Assembly (NCBI GenBank): GCA_017483305.1 | Contig: JAFULC010000052.1 | Span: 1 to 63,812 of the forward strand | Origin: Clostridia bacterium | GTDB taxonomy: Bacteria > Bacillota > Clostridia > Oscillospirales > CAG-272 | Direction: 5' to 3' | DNA length: 63,812 nt | In this document: positions 44,825 through 54,143 of the stretch, one piece after another | How the letters are laid out: each line of letters opens with the position of its first letter | How positions within the stretch are numbered: the stretch's first letter is position 1 | Notes under the pieces: model-generated | What the model saw: the letters and a program-made list of their open reading frames with translations, nothing else | Told to the model about the DNA's origin: nothing | Database searches by the model: none | Translations under genes and position numbers: made by a program

Positions 44825-47269
44825 ATGTCACAATATACAGTCAAAGCACAAAATCTTTCTCTTCCCCTGGTCGCACTGACCTCTACGGTCGCGTTCCCGG
44901 GAGAGATCATAAATCTTGAGGTCAGTGATAACAGCTTTGATTCCTGCGAGGCGCTCCGCGAGGCCTTCGAGGGATCGAAATACGCGCTGGCTATCCCGAT
45001 CGTGTCCGAGGAGGGCGAGGAGCCCAGACTTTTTGAGGTCGGCACGGTAATCAAGATCAAGCAGCTCATAAACGCAGGCGAAAAGACCCTGCGCTGTATC
45101 GCCGAGGGAATGTCGCGCGCGACCCTCACCTCATACCGTCGCACCGGCAGCTTCAACACCGCAGAGGTCATCTGCAAAACCATAGCTCTGCCCGACGGCC
45201 CCGGCATCAAGAACCAGGCGTATATGCGCCGTCTTACCGACGCGGCATCCAAGATCGCAAAGCTGCTCCCTCCCCCTGCGGAGAACATTCTTCCCTCCTT
45301 CAAGGGAATCAAAAACCCCGCCCTTTTAGCCGACGTTATCGCATCCAATCTTTTTATTAAGTTTGAGGATAAGCTCGAGGTGCTCGGCGTATTCGAGCCC
45401 TACCGCCGTATCGAGACCGTTCTCGCCATCGCAGAGGACGAGCTTGACGTGCTTTTGCTTGAGTCCGAGCTTCATAAGAAAACTCGCGAGAGGATAAATC
45501 GCGGTCAGCGCGAATACTATCTGCGCGAGGAGATGAAGTCGATCCAGGAGGAGCTTGGCGACGGAGCATCCGACACGGAGGAATATCACAATAAAATAAT
45601 GTCCGCGGGTCTGCCCGAGGAGGTTCAGAAAAAGCTTCTTAAGGAGAACGACAGGCTGGCTCGCTCGCCCTTTGGCTCTGCCGAGGCGACGGTCATTTCC
45701 AACTATCTCGACGTATGTCTTGAACTCCCCTGGAAAAAGGTTACCAAGGACAGAACCGACGTCAAGGCGGCAAGAAAAATACTCGACGCCGACCACGAGG
45801 GTCTTGAGGACGTCAAGGAACGACTCCTGGAATACCTTGCGGTCAAGCAGCTCAATCCCGAGCTCAAGGGTCAGATAATCTGTCTTTACGGCCCTCCCGG
45901 AGTCGGAAAGACCTCTATCGCGTCCTCGCTGGCAAGGGCTATGAAGCGTGAGTACGTGCGCGTTTCTCTCGGAGGAGTACGCGACGAAGCCGACATTCGC
46001 GGTCACAGGAAGACCTACGTTGGAGCTATGCCCGGACGTATCATATCCGCTCTCTCGCAGGTCGGAGTCAGAAATCCTCTGATCTTGCTTGACGAGATAG
46101 ATAAAATGGCAAACGACGGCAGGGGCGACCCTGCGAGCGCGATGCTCGAGGTGCTCGATCCCGAGCAAAACAAGTTCTTCAGAGATCATTTCGTGGAGCT
46201 TCCCTTCGATCTCTCGGACTGCATATTCATCGCGACCGCCAACACTCTTGACACCGTGCCGCGCCCGCTTATCGACCGTATGGAGATAATCGAGCTGCAC
46301 ACCTACACCAAGAGCCAGAAGATCGGCATTGCAAAAAATCACCTGATCCCCAAGCAGATAAAGCGTCACGGTCTGACCAAGCGCACGCTCAAGATAACCG
46401 ATGCGGCACTCTCCGATATCATCGATTGCTACACTCGCGAGTCGGGTGTACGTAATCTCGAGCGCGAGCTTGCATCGGTCTGCAGAAAGGCGGCAAAGCT
46501 TATCGTTGAGGGCGGAGTATCGAGAGTCGTCGTCGACTCTGACGATCTCAAGTCCTTCCTTGGACCGAAGAAGATAATTCCCGAGACCATCAGCGCGCTC
46601 GACGAGGTCGGCGTGGTCAACGGAATGGCATACACACAGTCGGGCGGCGATCTGCTTAAGGTCGAGGCTGCGGTCATGGACGGCAGCGGCAAGCTTGAGC
46701 TTACGGGCTCACTTGGCGACGTTATGAAGGAATCGGCTCACGCCGCGATCACATATACACGTCAGATAGCTGAAAAATACGGAATTTCCCCTGATTTCTA
46801 CTCCAAAAAGGATATACATATCCACTTCCCCGAGGGTGCGGTCCCCAAGGACGGTCCCTCGGCAGGTATCACCACGCTCACCGCTCTTGTCAGTGCGCTT
46901 TCGGGCATTCCCGTGCGCCGCGACATCTCGATGACGGGCGAGATCACGATCCGCGGAAACGTGCTTGCGATAGGCGGTCTTCGTGAGAAGACTATGGCGG
47001 CTTACAGCGCGGGCGTTCGCACGATAATCATTCCTGCGGATAATCTTAAGGATCTTGGGGAGCTTGATCCTCTCGTGCGCGAAAACGTTACCTTTATTCC
47101 CTGTCGCAGAGCCTGCGAGGTCCTCGCAAACGCATTGGTCGACGTTGGCGTTGACTGCCAGAAGGTCGACAAGACCGTGACCGAGGAGGTCTCAAAGATC
47201 GTTCTCGCACCGACAGAGGTTACCGTGCCCAAGACCCCCTCGCGCAAGCGTGCAAGCTCGACCAAGTAA
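44825..47269 (+). CDS. lon: ATP-dependent protease Lon
   Basis: An 814-residue cytoplasmic AAA+ protease that degrades damaged and regulatory proteins. Domains: N-terminal LON domain (about 1-200), AAA module with Walker A GPPGVGKT near residue 356 and Walker B LLDEIDK, and the S16 protease domain with catalytic Ser in [10 protein letters not shown] (near 679) and Lys in LREKTMAA (near 722). The start at 44825 follows TGGAGATT; an in-frame ATG 22 codons earlier lies inside the structured leader and would encode an unrelated extension. Confidence 0.97.
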   Translation: MSQYTVKAQNLSLPLVALTSTVAFPGEIINLEVSDNSFDSCEALREAFEGSKYALAIPIVSEEGEEPRLFEVGTVIKIKQLINAGEKTLRCIAEGMSRATLTSYRRTGSFNTAEVICKTIALPDGPGIKNQAYMRRLTDAASKIAKLLPPPAENILPSFKGIKNPALLADVIASNLFIKFEDKLEVLGVFEPYRRIETVLAIAEDELDVLLLESELHKKTRERINRGQREYYLREEMKSIQEELGDGASDTEEYHNKIMSAGLPEEVQKKLLKENDRLARSPFGSAEATVISNYLDVCLELPWKKVTKDRTDVKAARKILDADHEGLEDVKERLLEYLAVKQLNPELKGQIICLYGPPGVGKTSIASSLARAMKREYVRVSLGGVRDEADIRGHRKTYVGAMPGRIISALSQVGVRNPLILLDEIDKMANDGRGDPASAMLEVLDPEQNKFFRDHFVELPFDLSDCIFIATANTLDTVPRPLIDRMEIIELHTYTKSQKIGIAKNHLIPKQIKRHGLTKRTLKITDAALSDIIDCYTRESGVRNLERELASVCRKAAKLIVEGGVSRVVVDSDDLKSFLGPKKIIPETISALDEVGVVNGMAYTQSGGDLLKVEAAVMDGSGKLELTGSLGDVMKESAHAAITYTRQIAEKYGISPDFYSKKDIHIHFPEGAVPKDGPSAGITTLTALVSALSGIPVRRDISMTGEITIRGNVLAIGGLREKTMAAYSAGVRTIIIPADNLKDLGELDPLVRENVTFIPCRRACEVLANALVDVGVDCQKVDKTVTEEVSKIVLAPTEVTVPKTPSRKRASSTK

Positions 47270-47328
47270 AGCAATTACACCGATTAAGCAATTTTGCTTG
47301 TTTGTCTCTTTTAACGAAAGGCTAAATT

Positions 47329-47937
47329 ATGGGACTTAACACTCAAAACGTAAATCTCAGAATGACCGCGGGCTTTGCGTCGCAATTCCCGACCGATCCC
47401 ATTCCCCAGGTCGCGCTCTCGGGCAGATCGAACGTGGGAAAAAGCTCGCTTATCAACACTCTGCTCGGCAGAAAGAGCCTTGCGCGCGTTTCCTCTACCC
47501 CCGGCAAAACCATTACGGTCAACTTCTACGAGGTCGACAAAAAGCTGTTTTTGGTTGACCTGCCCGGCTACGGCTTCGCGGCGCGCAAGCCCGAGGACCG
47601 AGACAAGTGGGCGGCTCTTACCGACGGTTATTTTACCAAAAATAAAAACATCGATCTTGTCAAGGGCGTGGTGCAGCTCATCGACTGCCGCGCCGGCATC
47701 ACCAAGGACGACGCGATGATGCTTGACTGGATGAATCAATCCGGGATATACTATATCGTGGTTATCACAAAGATCGACAAGCTCAACAAGACCGAGCGCG
47801 CCGCGAGCATCGAAAAGATCTCGGGCAACTCGCTCATTGCAGAGAATACGCCCATAATCCCCTTCTCCTCACTCAAGGGCGAGGGCAAGCAGGAGCTCTG
47901 GCGTGCTATCTCCGACTGCGCTGACATCAGGCTTTGA
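47329..47937 (+). CDS. engB: ribosome biogenesis GTPase YsxC/EngB
   Basis: A 202-residue essential GTPase in 50S assembly. G1 SGRSNVGKSSLIN, G3 DLPGYGFA, G4 VITKIDKL are visible, with the family-typical SSTPGKTITVNFY between them. It follows lon by 59 bases, the common lon-engB pairing. Confidence 0.97.
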   Translation: MGLNTQNVNLRMTAGFASQFPTDPIPQVALSGRSNVGKSSLINTLLGRKSLARVSSTPGKTITVNFYEVDKKLFLVDLPGYGFAARKPEDRDKWAALTDGYFTKNKNIDLVKGVVQLIDCRAGITKDDAMMLDWMNQSGIYYIVVITKIDKLNKTERAASIEKISGNSLIAENTPIIPFSSLKGEGKQELWRAISDCADIRL

Positions 47938-47964
47938 TCGAAAAATACGATCCGGAGGCATATT

Positions 47965-48681
47965 ATGCTTTTATCCTTACTTTCGGGCGGCAATCCAAGA
48001 GAGATACTGATATCGCTCTTGCTTTCGCTTCCCGTCATAATTCTCGCGCTTTCCATACATGAGGCGGCTCACGGCTACGTTGCCTACAAGATGGGCGACC
48101 GCACCGCTTACAATCTCGGCCGCGTTACTCTCAACCCGATAAAGCATCTCGACCTTATGGGTACGATTTGGATGCTTGTTTTCGGATACGGCTGGGCAAA
48201 GCCCGTTCCGATCAATGCGAGAAACTTTAAAAATCCCAAATACGGTATGGCTTTCACCGCAATCGCGGGGCCCCTGGCAAATCTTGTGCTCGGTATTTTC
48301 GGCGCGGTTTGCTATGCGGTGACATCGTTCTTCTTCGCGGTCAATCTTGCAGAGATCTCGCAAAACGAGACCCTATTCAATCTGATGTTCATACTGCTCA
48401 ATTTCTTCTATCTTTTCGGAATGATGAACCTTATATTTATGGTCTTCAACCTCATTCCCGTGCCTCCGTTCGACGGATCGCGCTTTTTCGGAATGTTTTT
48501 GCCGACGAGAGTCTATTTCGGGATCATGAAATACGAGCGGTACATTCTTATCGGCGTGCTGGTAATCACCTTCCTGTGCTCGAGATTCTTCGGCTTCTCC
48601 CCCGCGGCGTGGCTTGCAGAGGGGCTGTTCGGTCTGATCACAAAGCCGATATACTCCCTGCTTAATTCTATCTATTTTTAA
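47965..48681 (+). CDS. M50 site-2 protease family membrane protein
   Basis: A 238-residue polytopic membrane protein of the rhomboid-independent site-2 protease family. The zinc motif ALSIHEAAHGYVAYKMGD sits in the first membrane segment and the third ligand motif NLIPVPPFDGSRFF near residue 170. Five to six hydrophobic segments are seen. Substrates are unknown. It lies 27 bases after engB, and scpA starts 38 bases after it, an arrangement typical of Clostridia. Confidence 0.92.
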   Translation: MLLSLLSGGNPREILISLLLSLPVIILALSIHEAAHGYVAYKMGDRTAYNLGRVTLNPIKHLDLMGTIWMLVFGYGWAKPVPINARNFKNPKYGMAFTAIAGPLANLVLGIFGAVCYAVTSFFFAVNLAEISQNETLFNLMFILLNFFYLFGMMNLIFMVFNLIPVPPFDGSRFFGMFLPTRVYFGIMKYERYILIGVLVITFLCSRFFGFSPAAWLAEGLFGLITKPIYSLLNSIYF

Positions 48682-48719
48682 TCTTCGGTATTGACAAGAT
48701 CCGAGAAAGGAGGTCCTTT

Positions 48720-49550
48720 ATGGACGCTATAAGCTACCGTCTTGAAACCTTTGAGGGTCCCTTGGACCTCTTGCTCTCGCTTATACAGAAAAACAAGATG
48801 TCCATCGAGGACATTCAGATCAACGTCATTTGCGAGCAATACATCGGCTACATTGAGGAGGCGCAGAGCCTTGATATGGAGCTTGCCAGCGAATTTATCG
48901 TTATGGCGAGCGAGCTGATGCTTATCAAATCCAAGCTTCTTCTTCCCAAGCCCGAGGCCGAGGAGGAGGACCCGAGAGCCGCTCTCGCCGACGCCCTGCT
49001 TAAATATCAGCAGGCAAAGGAGGCGGCAAAGAGTATGGCTTTGCTCTATCCTAGATTCAGCGGTCGTCTTGAAAAGGACACCGACGAGATCTCGATCGAC
49101 CGCTCCTTCGTGCTCGATCAGGAGGTCGAGTCGCTTTGCGCGGCGGTCAGACGGATCATCACCTACAACGAAAACCGTCCGAAGCTGGAGCGATCGGTAT
49201 TCACGCCTATGATAAGCTCGCCTATCGTTCCCGTTGAGGTCAAGATAACCGGTATTCTCAACCGCATGGCGAAGAAGGAGAGGACAAGCCTTCGCGAGTT
49301 GCTTGCCGATTCGGTCTCTCTTCCCGATATGATCGCTATCTTTCTTGGCGTGCTCGAGCTGATAAAGATCAGAAAGATCCTGATCTGCGACACCGAAAGC
49401 ACCCTTTTGTCCGACGAGGCGCTTTTCTCTATCAATACGAACACCGACGATATTGAAAAGGACGCCAACGGAAATGAGCTTTACTCTAGCGACTTTGATG
49501 AGTCGGTTGAGGATATAAAAATGAATTTTGATAACACAGGAGACGACTGA
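48720..49550 (+). CDS. scpA: segregation and condensation protein A
   Basis: A 276-residue kleisin that bridges the SMC heads. Family sequences: YRLETFEGPLDLLLSLIQKNK and ELASEFIVMASELMLIKSKLLLP, each typical of the N-terminal domain. A winged-helix C-terminal part (FLGVLELIKIRK) binds the SMC cap. An acidic tail ends the protein. The stop codon overlaps the scpB start. Confidence 0.96.
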   Translation: MDAISYRLETFEGPLDLLLSLIQKNKMSIEDIQINVICEQYIGYIEEAQSLDMELASEFIVMASELMLIKSKLLLPKPEAEEEDPRAALADALLKYQQAKEAAKSMALLYPRFSGRLEKDTDEISIDRSFVLDQEVESLCAAVRRIITYNENRPKLERSVFTPMISSPIVPVEVKITGILNRMAKKERTSLRELLADSVSLPDMIAIFLGVLELIKIRKILICDTESTLLSDEALFSINTNTDDIEKDANGNELYSSDFDESVEDIKMNFDNTGDD

Positions 49551-50191
49551 TGAGCACTGAAATTCAAAATCAAGCCGAGAGCATTTCACTCGAAAAGGTC
49601 ACCGCCGCTATCGAGGCGATACTGTACGCCGCGGGACATCCCGTTGAATATTCCAAGCTCTCCGAGGTGCTCGGTCTTTCGGTTCACGACGTGAAAAATA
49701 TTATCGAGGCGATGAGCACCGAATACAATTCTGAAAAATCGAAGCGTGGCATCATGCTTCTCTCATACCCCGAGTCCTGCCAATTCGCGACCAAGGAGGA
49801 GTTTCTTCCCTACATACGCGAGGCGCTTGGCATTAAGCGCGGCGGAAACCTTTCGGCATCGACGATGGAGGCGCTTGCCGTCGTTGCTTACAATCAGCCC
49901 GTGACCCGCGCGTACGTTGACGCGGTGCGCGGCGTTGACTCCTCTTACGCGATGACCTCACTTATCGACAAGGGGCTTATCGAGTCGCTTGCCCGTCTTG
50001 ACGCGCCCGGTCGCCCGATGCTTTATACTACGACCGAGAAGTTTTTGCGCGTCTTTGGCTTGAGGTCGCTTGAGGATCTTCCCAAGACCGAGCTTTCTCC
50101 CAGCGATGCTTCCGCCCCCGAGGCTATGGCGGTCGAGGAGGTCGGATTCACCGCGGGGCTTGCGGCAATCGCCGAGGACTCTGAGGAATAA
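49550..50191 (+). CDS. scpB: segregation and condensation protein B
   Basis: A 213-residue tandem winged-helix protein that dimerises and binds ScpA. Motifs: AAIEAILYAAGHPVEYSKL, and ALAVVAYNQPVTRAYVDAVRGV. It starts at the scpA stop (ATGA overlap), showing coupled translation. Confidence 0.96.
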   Translation: MSTEIQNQAESISLEKVTAAIEAILYAAGHPVEYSKLSEVLGLSVHDVKNIIEAMSTEYNSEKSKRGIMLLSYPESCQFATKEEFLPYIREALGIKRGGNLSASTMEALAVVAYNQPVTRAYVDAVRGVDSSYAMTSLIDKGLIESLARLDAPGRPMLYTTTEKFLRVFGLRSLEDLPKTELSPSDASAPEAMAVEEVGFTAGLAAIAEDSEE

Positions 50192-50206
50192 TTATAAATT
50201 TGAATT

Positions 50207-51025
50207 TTGCAGAAAGGAGTGATAGGTACGGATATTTTCTGGATTGTTTTTGCCGCGATCGTCGCGTTATTCGTGGCATTATTCACCATACGCGTAAGGG
50301 TCGATCTTGAGATGGCGGATGAGCTGAAGCTCTCGGTTCTGGCGTTTGGCGTAAGGATAGGAATTTTGCCCAAGAAGCCTAAAAAATACAATATCCGCGA
50401 CTATTCGCTCAAAAAGATCGCAAAACGCGATCGAAAGGCCGAAAAGAAGGCCGCTAAAAAGGCTGAGGCGGCAAAAAAGAAGGCTGAGGCCAAGAAGCAA
50501 AAGAAGGAGCAGGAGGCAAAGCTGACCAAAGCCGAAAAGAAGGCGATCAAGGCGCAAAAGCGCGCAAAGATGCCGCCCGTTCCCGATATGATACCCCTGT
50601 TTTTGCAGGTTTTAAAGACATTCTTCTCGGGATTCCTCGGAAAATTTCATTTCCGAGTTATGCGGATCAAGATCGGAGTCGGATCTGCCGACGCCGCTAC
50701 CACCGCTATGATATACAGCGGTATCTGCACGGCGATGAAGCCTGTATTCAAGTTTTTGGACAAGCATTCAAATCTGCACGGAATGAAGACCGCGGAGATC
50801 GACGTATATCCCGACTTTCTTTCGGATTCGATCACAGCCGACGTAAAGATGAGCTTTTCAATGAGCATCGGCGGACTTTTGGGCGTGGTATTTAAGACTG
50901 CGTTCAAGTTCTTATTCGGTTGGATCAAGATAACGCCGAAATCGACGTCAAATCTGCCTTCAAAAGCATCCGAGACAAGCAACAAGACCTCGGGCAGTAC
51001 AACCAACGAGCCAAAAAAGGCTTGA
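50207..51025 (+). CDS. DUF2953 domain protein, uncertain start
   Basis: About 265-272 residues: one N-terminal transmembrane helix (FWIVFAAIVALFVALFTI), a Lys/Ala/Glu-rich coiled coil near 60-120, then the conserved DUF2953 region (FHFRVMRIKIGVGSADAATTAMIYS). DUF2953 proteins occur beside ytfJ in spore formers; their function is not known. TTG 50207 is the only usual start that keeps the helix, but it has no ribosome site. AAAGGAG at 50213-50219 points instead to an ACG at 50228. I keep 50207 as the outer limit. Confidence 0.8.
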   Translation: MQKGVIGTDIFWIVFAAIVALFVALFTIRVRVDLEMADELKLSVLAFGVRIGILPKKPKKYNIRDYSLKKIAKRDRKAEKKAAKKAEAAKKKAEAKKQKKEQEAKLTKAEKKAIKAQKRAKMPPVPDMIPLFLQVLKTFFSGFLGKFHFRVMRIKIGVGSADAATTAMIYSGICTAMKPVFKFLDKHSNLHGMKTAEIDVYPDFLSDSITADVKMSFSMSIGGLLGVVFKTAFKFLFGWIKITPKSTSNLPSKASETSNKTSGSTTNEPKKA

Positions 51026-51100
51026 TGATCAAGGACTTTTCCGCGAGATATCGCGGTAAATATAAAACAATTAACAACATATATACGAAAGGATCTTATC

Positions 51101-51538
51101 ATGGCATCTGAAAACAAACTTCAAGGCGTAGTACAGACAACTCTTTCTGAAATCCGCAATCTTATCGACGCTGATACCGTAATGGGTACTCCCGTTGAGA
51201 CCTCCTCGGGCACAACTCTTATCCCGATCTCCAAGGTTACTGTCGGATACGCTACCGGCGGCATGGATTTCAACGACAAGAACGGCGCGCAGGGCAAGCC
51301 CCAGAACTTCGGAGCAGGTGGCGGCACGGGTATTTCCGTACAGCCTATCGGTATTCTCTGCATCTCCAAGGATGGCGCAGTCGAGCTCATTAACATAGGC
51401 GTCAAGAACCCCTCCGATCCCGTTGAGCAGCTTTCCGATATTATCGATCGCGCCCCCGAGATCATCGCAAAGATCAAGGCGCTCTTCGCGAAGGACAACG
51501 CTGCGGAGACCGAGGACGAGGAGCAAGCCGAGGCATAA
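51101..51538 (+). CDS. ytfJ: GerW family sporulation protein
   Basis: A 145-residue protein of the YtfJ/GerW family, needed for normal spore germination in Bacillus. Signature sequences: TVMGTPVETSSGTTLIPISK, VTVGYATGG and GGGTGISVQPIGIL. The tail is acidic. The ribosome site is GAAAGGA. It sits between DUF2953 and dacF, the usual clostridial order. Confidence 0.95.
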   Translation: MASENKLQGVVQTTLSEIRNLIDADTVMGTPVETSSGTTLIPISKVTVGYATGGMDFNDKNGAQGKPQNFGAGGGTGISVQPIGILCISKDGAVELINIGVKNPSDPVEQLSDIIDRAPEIIAKIKALFAKDNAAETEDEEQAEA

Positions 51539-51585
51539 TGCTCCCACAGAGCTGAATTTGCGCTCAATTTCAGAATAAATATTTT

Positions 51586-51629
51586 TCCGGACAAATATAA
51601 TGCTTGTAAGTAAGCTTGGTTTGTCCGGA
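51586..51629 (+). promoter_or_regulatory. hairpin overlapping the dacF ribosome site
   Basis: TCCGGACAAA (51586-51595) pairs perfectly with TTTGTCCGGA (51620-51629), with an inner GCTT/AAGC pairing. The 3' arm ends inside the Shine-Dalgarno GGAGGG before the ATG at 51639, so folding would hide part of it. Confidence 0.6.
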
Positions 51630-51638
51630 GGGATATTT

Positions 51639-52853
51639 ATGTCTTTTTTCAAAATAAAGAAGCTTTTATCGAACGCCGCCCGTACCGTGACGGCGATATT
51701 GTTATGTTTGACGGCGCTTACAGGGTGCTCCCTGCCCGTCTCACAGCCTGACCGTATCGACTCTCCGTCCGGCGTGGTTTTCGAGGGCTTTGAGCCTGTC
51801 AGCCTTCCCGATGGGATATCTGCTCGCGCGGCAGTGCTTATCGAGGCATCTACGGGCAGGGTCATTTGCTCAAAAAATGCCGATCAGCGTTTACCGATGG
51901 CGTCGACGACCAAAATAATGACCGCGCTTGTGGCGATCGAGAGCTGCGATATTGACACGGTGATCACCGTATCGCCCGAGGCGGTGGGCGTTGAGGGCTC
52001 GTCGATATATCTCTTTGCGGGTGAAAGGCTCTCTCTTGAGGATCTGCTTTACGCGATGCTGCTTGAGTCGGCAAACGACGCCGCCGCTGCGATCGCGATC
52101 GCGGTGGGAGGAAGCATCGACGGCTTTGCCGAGATGATGAATGCTAAAGCGTGCGAGCTGGGGCTTACGGATACACATTTTACAAATCCTCACGGTCTTG
52201 ATTCGACCGAGCACTACACTACCGCATCGGAGCTTGCAAGGATCGCGTCTGCCGCGATGAAAAACGAGATCTTTCGGACTATCGTTTCGACTCGCAAGAG
52301 AACGATACCGCAAGGCAACGGAGAGGGCGCGCGCGTGCTTTTCAATCACAACAAGCTACTTAGCGGCTACGAGGGTGCTATCGGCATCAAAACGGGCTAC
52401 ACGAAGCTGAGCGGTCGGTGTCTTGTCAGCGCGGCGAAGCGCGACGGGGTCGAGCTTATTGCGGTCACTCTCTCTGCGCCAAACGATTGGAACGATCACA
52501 AGACCATGCTTGACTTCGGCTTTTCGCTCTACGAATCGCGGACTCTTTGCCTCGAGGGCGAATTCCTACACGTTATGCCCGTGATGAGCGGCAATGCGGA
52601 CTACGTTATCCTGAAAAACGTGGAAGCGGTTACTCTGACGTTGCCGAAAGGGGCTTCGCAAATCGAGTGCGTGGTTGAGCTTCCTTCATTTATATATGCA
52701 CCTGTTGCCGAGAGCGAGCAGGTTGGCAGTCTCGTTTACTCGATCGACGGTAAAACGATTGCCGAGGTGCCGATAGTAGCCGCCTATTCGGTGGATAAAG
52801 CTACTTACAAAAAAAGCATTTTCGAGAGATTGGCTTCTCTCTTTGACCGATGA
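51639..52853 (+). CDS. D-alanyl-D-alanine carboxypeptidase (DacF-like, lipoprotein)
   Basis: A 404-residue low-molecular-weight penicillin-binding protein that trims the terminal D-Ala of peptidoglycan stems. Active-site motifs: Ser-x-x-Lys in MASTTKIM, Ser-x-Asn in ESANDAAA, and KTG in GIKTGYT. The N-terminus ends in LTGC (Cys30), a lipobox, so it may be a lipoprotein; the C-terminal amphipathic segment could add an anchor. ATG 51639 is used because GGAGGG precedes it; an ATG at 51600 lies in the hairpin loop. Confidence 0.92.
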   Translation: MSFFKIKKLLSNAARTVTAILLCLTALTGCSLPVSQPDRIDSPSGVVFEGFEPVSLPDGISARAAVLIEASTGRVICSKNADQRLPMASTTKIMTALVAIESCDIDTVITVSPEAVGVEGSSIYLFAGERLSLEDLLYAMLLESANDAAAAIAIAVGGSIDGFAEMMNAKACELGLTDTHFTNPHGLDSTEHYTTASELARIASAAMKNEIFRTIVSTRKRTIPQGNGEGARVLFNHNKLLSGYEGAIGIKTGYTKLSGRCLVSAAKRDGVELIAVTLSAPNDWNDHKTMLDFGFSLYESRTLCLEGEFLHVMPVMSGNADYVILKNVEAVTLTLPKGASQIECVVELPSFIYAPVAESEQVGSLVYSIDGKTIAEVPIVAAYSVDKATYKKSIFERLASLFDR

Positions 52854-52878
52854 CGGTCACTACAAAAAGGGTACGGAT

Positions 52879-53616
52879 ATGGAAAAAATCAGGCTTTCTA
52901 AATATTTTACCGATTGCGGTGTGATGTCTCGCCGCGCCGCCGAGGAGGAGATCAGAGGTGGCAAGGTTACGGTCAACGGGCATATTGCCGAGCTTGGCGA
53001 AAAGATCGATCCCGAGGTCGACGAGGTGATCTACAAGGGAAAAAAAATCGTCGCTCCTTCCGGAGAGAAGATCTGCATTATGCTCAACAAGCCGCGCGGT
53101 ATCGTCTGCACTGCGGCTGACGAAAAAGGCAGGAGGAACGTGACCGAGCTCTGCCGCGATGTCAAGGATGTCGAGGGCAAGCGCGTGAGACTCTACCCTA
53201 TCGGACGACTTGACATGGATTCGGACGGACTTTTGCTCCTCACCAACGATGGCGAGCTTGCCAACAAGCTAACTCATCCGCGGCACTCGGTGCCCAAAAT
53301 TTATCACGTTACGCTAAAGGGCGCTTTTGACGGCGACGCGCTCAGGGTGCTCGGCGAGCCGATAGATCTTGACGGTCGGCTTACGATGAGAGTCAAGGTG
53401 CGTAAGGTCGGCGGAGATGAAACCGTGACTGTGGCGGAATTTGAGCTTTTCGAAGGACGAAACCGTCAGATAAGACGGATGTGCGAGGCGCACGGGGTCA
53501 AGATCGAGCGACTGCAAAGGGTTGCTATTGGAAAGCTGAAGCTTGGCACACTTGAGGTCGGCAAATGGCGAAGGCTTGATAAAAACGAGATAGAATATCT
53601 GAAAGCGATACCGTGA
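52879..53616 (+). CDS. RsuA/RluB family pseudouridine synthase
   Basis: A 245-residue enzyme that converts uridine to pseudouridine in rRNA. An S4 RNA-binding domain comes first (IRLSKYFTDCGVMSRRAAEE), then the catalytic domain with Asp in GRLDMDSDGLLLLTNDG and the family motifs LNKPRGIV and EGRNRQIRRM. RluB is the likely type in this cluster, but RsuA cannot be excluded. The stop codon lies inside the first of a series of hairpins. Confidence 0.92.
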   Translation: MEKIRLSKYFTDCGVMSRRAAEEEIRGGKVTVNGHIAELGEKIDPEVDEVIYKGKKIVAPSGEKICIMLNKPRGIVCTAADEKGRRNVTELCRDVKDVEGKRVRLYPIGRLDMDSDGLLLLTNDGELANKLTHPRHSVPKIYHVTLKGAFDGDALRVLGEPIDLDGRLTMRVKVRKVGGDETVTVAEFELFEGRNRQIRRMCEAHGVKIERLQRVAIGKLKLGTLEVGKWRRLDKNEIEYLKAIP

Positions 53617-53900
53617 GGTGTCGCTTTTGAGACTCTTGAAAAAGCTGTTCTACCGCAAGCGGAGAAAAAGCAGAGGCAGAAAGCGGAATAAAAAAGCTCA
53701 GAAAAAAGATAAGCACAAGAATTTCATCGAGAAATTCTTGTGCTTGCTTGCTTTTTCCGTTCTTACACTCTGGCGTACCCTCGTACGCCGACGAATGTAA
53801 GAACGAAAAATATACCTACCTTTTTCGAGGTCTCCCAGCGTGTCGAGAAAATCTCGACACGCTGAAAGCGATACCGTGAGGTGTCGCTTTTTCTTTTTTC
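53599..53900 (+). repeat. array of five hairpins bounded by a 30-bp direct repeat
   Basis: An exact 30-base repeat lies at 53599-53628 and 53862-53891; each copy is itself a hairpin (AAAGCGATACC with GGTGTCGCTTT). Between them are three more stems: AAGCACAAGAATTTC perfect 15 bp (53711-53745), CGTTCTTACA with an inner GGCGTAC (53758-53805), and AGCGTGTCGAGA perfect 12 bp (53837-53863). The second repeat copy is followed by a T-rich run and works as a terminator. No gene here is supported. Confidence 0.8.
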
Positions 53901-53969
53901 GCTGATTGTCGGGAAATGACGTTTTTTATGTTATTTTGCGGTCGGTTTTTTCGGCTTTTTTCTTGCTTT

Positions 53970-54048
53970 TTCGACACGGTTTTAGCTTTTGCTCTCTTTT
54001 TTCGTTACAAAAGACAATTTTGGTTGGAAAATTTTGGTAATTTCGACC
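53970..54048. promoter_or_regulatory. candidate Spo0A boxes upstream of spo0A
   Basis: TTCGACA at 53970-53976 is the exact reverse of the Spo0A box TGTCGAA, and TTCGACC at 54042-54048 differs by one base. They lie 170 and 100 bases before the spo0A start, which fits autoregulation. Seven-base matches can arise by chance. Confidence 0.45.
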
Positions 54049-54070
54049 ATTGGAAATTTTTGGGAATATA

Positions 54071-54099
54071 TTGCATTTTCTCCTAATTTATGGTAAAAT
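54071..54099 (+). promoter_or_regulatory. sigma-A-type promoter of spo0A
   Basis: TTGCAT (54071-54076) and TAAAAT (54094-54099), spacer 17. Confidence 0.7.
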
Positions 54100-54143
54100 T
54101 ATACTGTAATCAATAACTTAATTTTATCGGAGGATACAGAAAA

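Noticed and set aside
53618-53800. A 60-codon basic open frame after the pseudouridine synthase
   Set aside because: It begins at a GTG inside a hairpin, has no proper ribosome site, runs through several perfect palindromes and its Lys/Arg richness follows from the A-rich sequence.
53599-53900. A CRISPR array
   Set aside because: The repeat occurs only twice, the inner segments are palindromes of different sequence, and no cas genes are present.
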